Below, in pieces: positions 62,196 to 64,000 of a stretch of DNA of 64,000 nucleotides. Numbering within the stretch: the first letter of the stretch is position 1; each line of letters begins with the position of its first letter. The notes under the pieces were generated by a model. The model ran no database searches. It worked only from the letters and a program-made list of their open reading frames with translations, and was not told the origin of the DNA. This stretch comes from Nephromyces sp. MM_2019. Its lineage: Eukaryota > Apicomplexa > Aconoidasida > Nephromycida. The stretch spans positions 49,963 to 113,962 of the forward strand of contig JADHZB010002064.1 of the NCBI GenBank assembly GCA_015657535.1, read 5' to 3'. A program made the position numbers and the translations under genes.

Positions 62196-62954
62196 ATGTG
62201 TGTATGTGTGCAGATTTTTAGAAATTATGGGCGATTTTCAGGCCTAATTTGCTCGAATTTTTATATAGTTTTGAATATCATCTCAGAACTCTTATTAAAC
62301 AGATTTCGACACCATGAAGCTACACATTTTAATAGTACTACACACACATACATATATATACATGTGTGTGTGTGTGTATATGTGTTTATACTTGAGATCA
62401 ACTTGTATACATACATGTATGTGTGTCATATGGCTTGATATATATATATATATATAACTATTTATATGTATGTGTGTAACTTGCTAGAGCTCAATGGTTT
62501 GTGTGTAGTATATCTTATCAATTTCATTATATATATTTATATATATATATATATTTGTGTGTGTACACATTTTTAATTGGTACACGTACCTCTCTGTAGT
62601 GTTTACAAGCTTTATTTATTACACACACATTGTCTTTGTAACAATGGTACTTGTTACACACATATTTTTGATGTTTAGTAACCCAAAAAGTATACCTATT
62701 CCAGTAAGTTGTGTGTACATATAGTGTGAATATCAAATGTGTATGTGTATGTGTGTATATCTATAGTGTGTATTTTTATCTTATATATACTATATCTAAT
62801 TATTCATCCAAAAATTTATGTGTATGATTTTTTAGAAAGTGTGCTTCATACATTAAATAAATAATATCATAATATCTCACACACACACACATACACACAC
62901 ACACACACACAACACACATACACACACACACACACACAACACACACATACACAC

Positions 62955-62997
<43 letters not shown>

Positions 62998-64000
62998 ACA
63001 CACACACACACATACATATATTTTGTTACACATTTTATTTACTAAAATTTCTCAGAAAATTCCCCCTAAAGATTTTGATAATGTTATTAAATGTAATGAG
63101 TGTGATTGTTGGAAACCTCCAAGGGCCCATCATTGTAAAGTGTGTAAAATGTAAGCTAATAAATACATATATATGTGTGTATATATATATGTGTGTGTAT
63201 ATATATATGTGTGTATATATATATATGTGTATATATATATATATATGTGTGTGTATATATATATGTGTGTGTATATATATATGTGTGTGTATAAATATAT
63301 GTGTGTATATATATATATGTGTGTGTATATATATATGTGTGTATATATATATATGTGTGTGTATATATATATGTGTATATATATATATATATGTGTGTGT
63401 ATATATATATGTGTGTGTATATATATATGTGTGTGTATATATATATGTGTGTATATATATATGTGTGTGTATATATATATGTGTGTGTATATATATATAT
63501 ATGTGTGTATATATATATATGTGTGTATATATATATGTGTGTGTATATATATATGTGTGTATATGTGTATTTATGTTTTTATGTGTGTGTGTGAGCTTAT
63601 GTTTTTATATGTGTGTATGTGTTTGTATAAGCATAATCTGTAGATAAATATATGTTTGATCTATATTTTTATGAATGTGTGTATATATTAAAAAAGTTAC
63701 TTTTTGCATATCTAAAACCAATTTTAAAGCATATAAAAATATACACACACAAACAATTTTTTGATGTGTGTATATTATAGGTGTGTTTTTCGCATGGACC
63801 ATCACTGTGTGTTTATAAATAATTGTGTCGGTGCACACAATGAACGACAATTTATTCAATTTTTAGTTTACAATGGTAGCTACACATTAGTTCATTTACA
63901 TACATAACTACACATATATATTTACTCACACATATCTACACACATACATATCTACACACACACATATCTACACACATACATATCTACACACATACATATC
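62196..64000 (+). CDS. DHHC-type protein S-acyltransferase, 3' end outside window
   Basis: DHHC enzymes attach palmitate to cysteines of membrane-associated proteins. Exon pieces: 62217-~62334 ([20 protein letters not shown]; an in-frame ATG lies at 62196 but the true start is uncertain), an exon ending at 62704 with a membrane span ([20 protein letters not shown], then SNPKSIPIP), an exon from about 63054 to 63149, and an exon from 63781 to about 63873. The third exon carries the first half of the zinc-binding [23 protein letters not shown]. The fourth carries the catalytic [20 protein letters not shown]. Both CRD halves join in phase. The cysteines and histidines of the family (C-x2-C, HC-x2-C, DHHC, NC-G--N) are all present. 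The C-terminal membrane spans and TTxE/PaCCT regions lie beyond position 64000. Introns are filled with CA or TG/TA repeats. Confidence 0.92.
62878..63018. repeat. (CA)n microsatellite in the intron before the DHHC zinc-finger exon
   Basis: About 140 bp of almost pure CA on the + strand, with occasional AACA and TA interruptions, ending about 40 bp before the acceptor of the exon at 63054. Confidence 0.95.
63166..63570. repeat. Compound (TG)n(TA)n microsatellite in the intron after the DHHC zinc-finger exon
   Basis: About 400 bp of alternating TGTGTG and TATATATA blocks with a local period of about 16-20 bp. All three + frames are open for 97-190 codons (Y/I/C/V only), clearly an artefact of the repeat. 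Confidence 0.96.

Noticed and set aside
63075..63647. 190-codon open frame made of Y, I, C and V
   Set aside because: Its first part is the real DHHC exon read beyond its donor site; the rest is the TG/TA microsatellite intron.
1..64000. Apicoplast or mitochondrial genome fragment, given the high AT content
   Set aside because: Genes are nuclear housekeeping genes with spliceosomal introns; no rRNA, tRNA cluster or organelle gene is present.

Overview
The window looks like nuclear DNA of an AT-rich, intron-rich apicomplexan. The clearest sign is a large gene on the minus strand (47599-51861) built from CPW-WPC cysteine modules, a family I know only from apicomplexans and close relatives. Almost every gene is split by short GT...AG introns, mostly about 45-170 nt and a few near 1 kb. 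Nuclear-encoded mitochondrial translation factors (uL29m, an RbfA-like protein) show that a translating mitochondrion is present, which argues against Cryptosporidium. I cannot name the genus. Most gene models here come from joining exons by eye with matching intron phases, so boundaries are good but unproven.

Layout. 1-1862 (+) is the 3' part of hexokinase. 2329-4368 (-) is an unspliced 679-aa protein of unknown function. 6144-6783 (-) is SRP19 in three exons. 7508-8654 (+) is a 195-aa probable mitochondrial protein. 9444-16025 (+) is an alpha-helical Nup133-like nucleoporin in about 20 exons, apparently without a beta-propeller. 16343-19317 (-) is a 304-aa membrane protein with a cysteine-rich loop. 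20124-20594 (-) is a small multi-pass membrane protein. 20695-22335 (-) is a 404-aa coiled-coil protein. 23402-23671 (+) is a possible tiny split gene. 24165-25460 (+) is uL29m, facing a 110-aa RIIa/Dpy-30-like docking protein at 25826-26505 (-). 27610-29677 (+) is D-2-hydroxyglutarate dehydrogenase. 30436-32929 (-) is a protein with possible AIR9-like domains. 33400-34897 (+) is an RbfA-domain protein. 35224-36672 (+) is a 376-aa coiled-coil protein. 37736-46075 (-) is the spliceosomal protein SF3B3. 47599-51861 (-) is the CPW-WPC protein. 52073 to about 54.9 kb (-) is an unassigned multi-exon gene. 56003-58186 (+) is an M50B-like membrane metalloprotease. 62196 to the window end (+) is a DHHC palmitoyltransferase, cut by the edge.

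The last 8 kb differ from the rest. They are packed with CA/TG and TA microsatellites and contain three tandem arrays (32-bp, 24-bp and 13-bp units) between 59.9 and 61.3 kb. Near 61.6 kb the + strand switches from CA-rich to TG-rich. Many apparent open frames there are repeat artefacts.

The genes do not form one pathway; this is ordinary eukaryotic gene order. Recurring themes are RNA and protein export (Nup133-like, SF3B3, SRP19), mitochondrial translation (uL29m, RbfA and perhaps the 195-aa protein) and membrane or surface biology (CPW-WPC, DHHC enzyme, M50B protease, cysteine-loop membrane protein). I found no tRNA, rRNA or CRISPR array and no clear mobile element.
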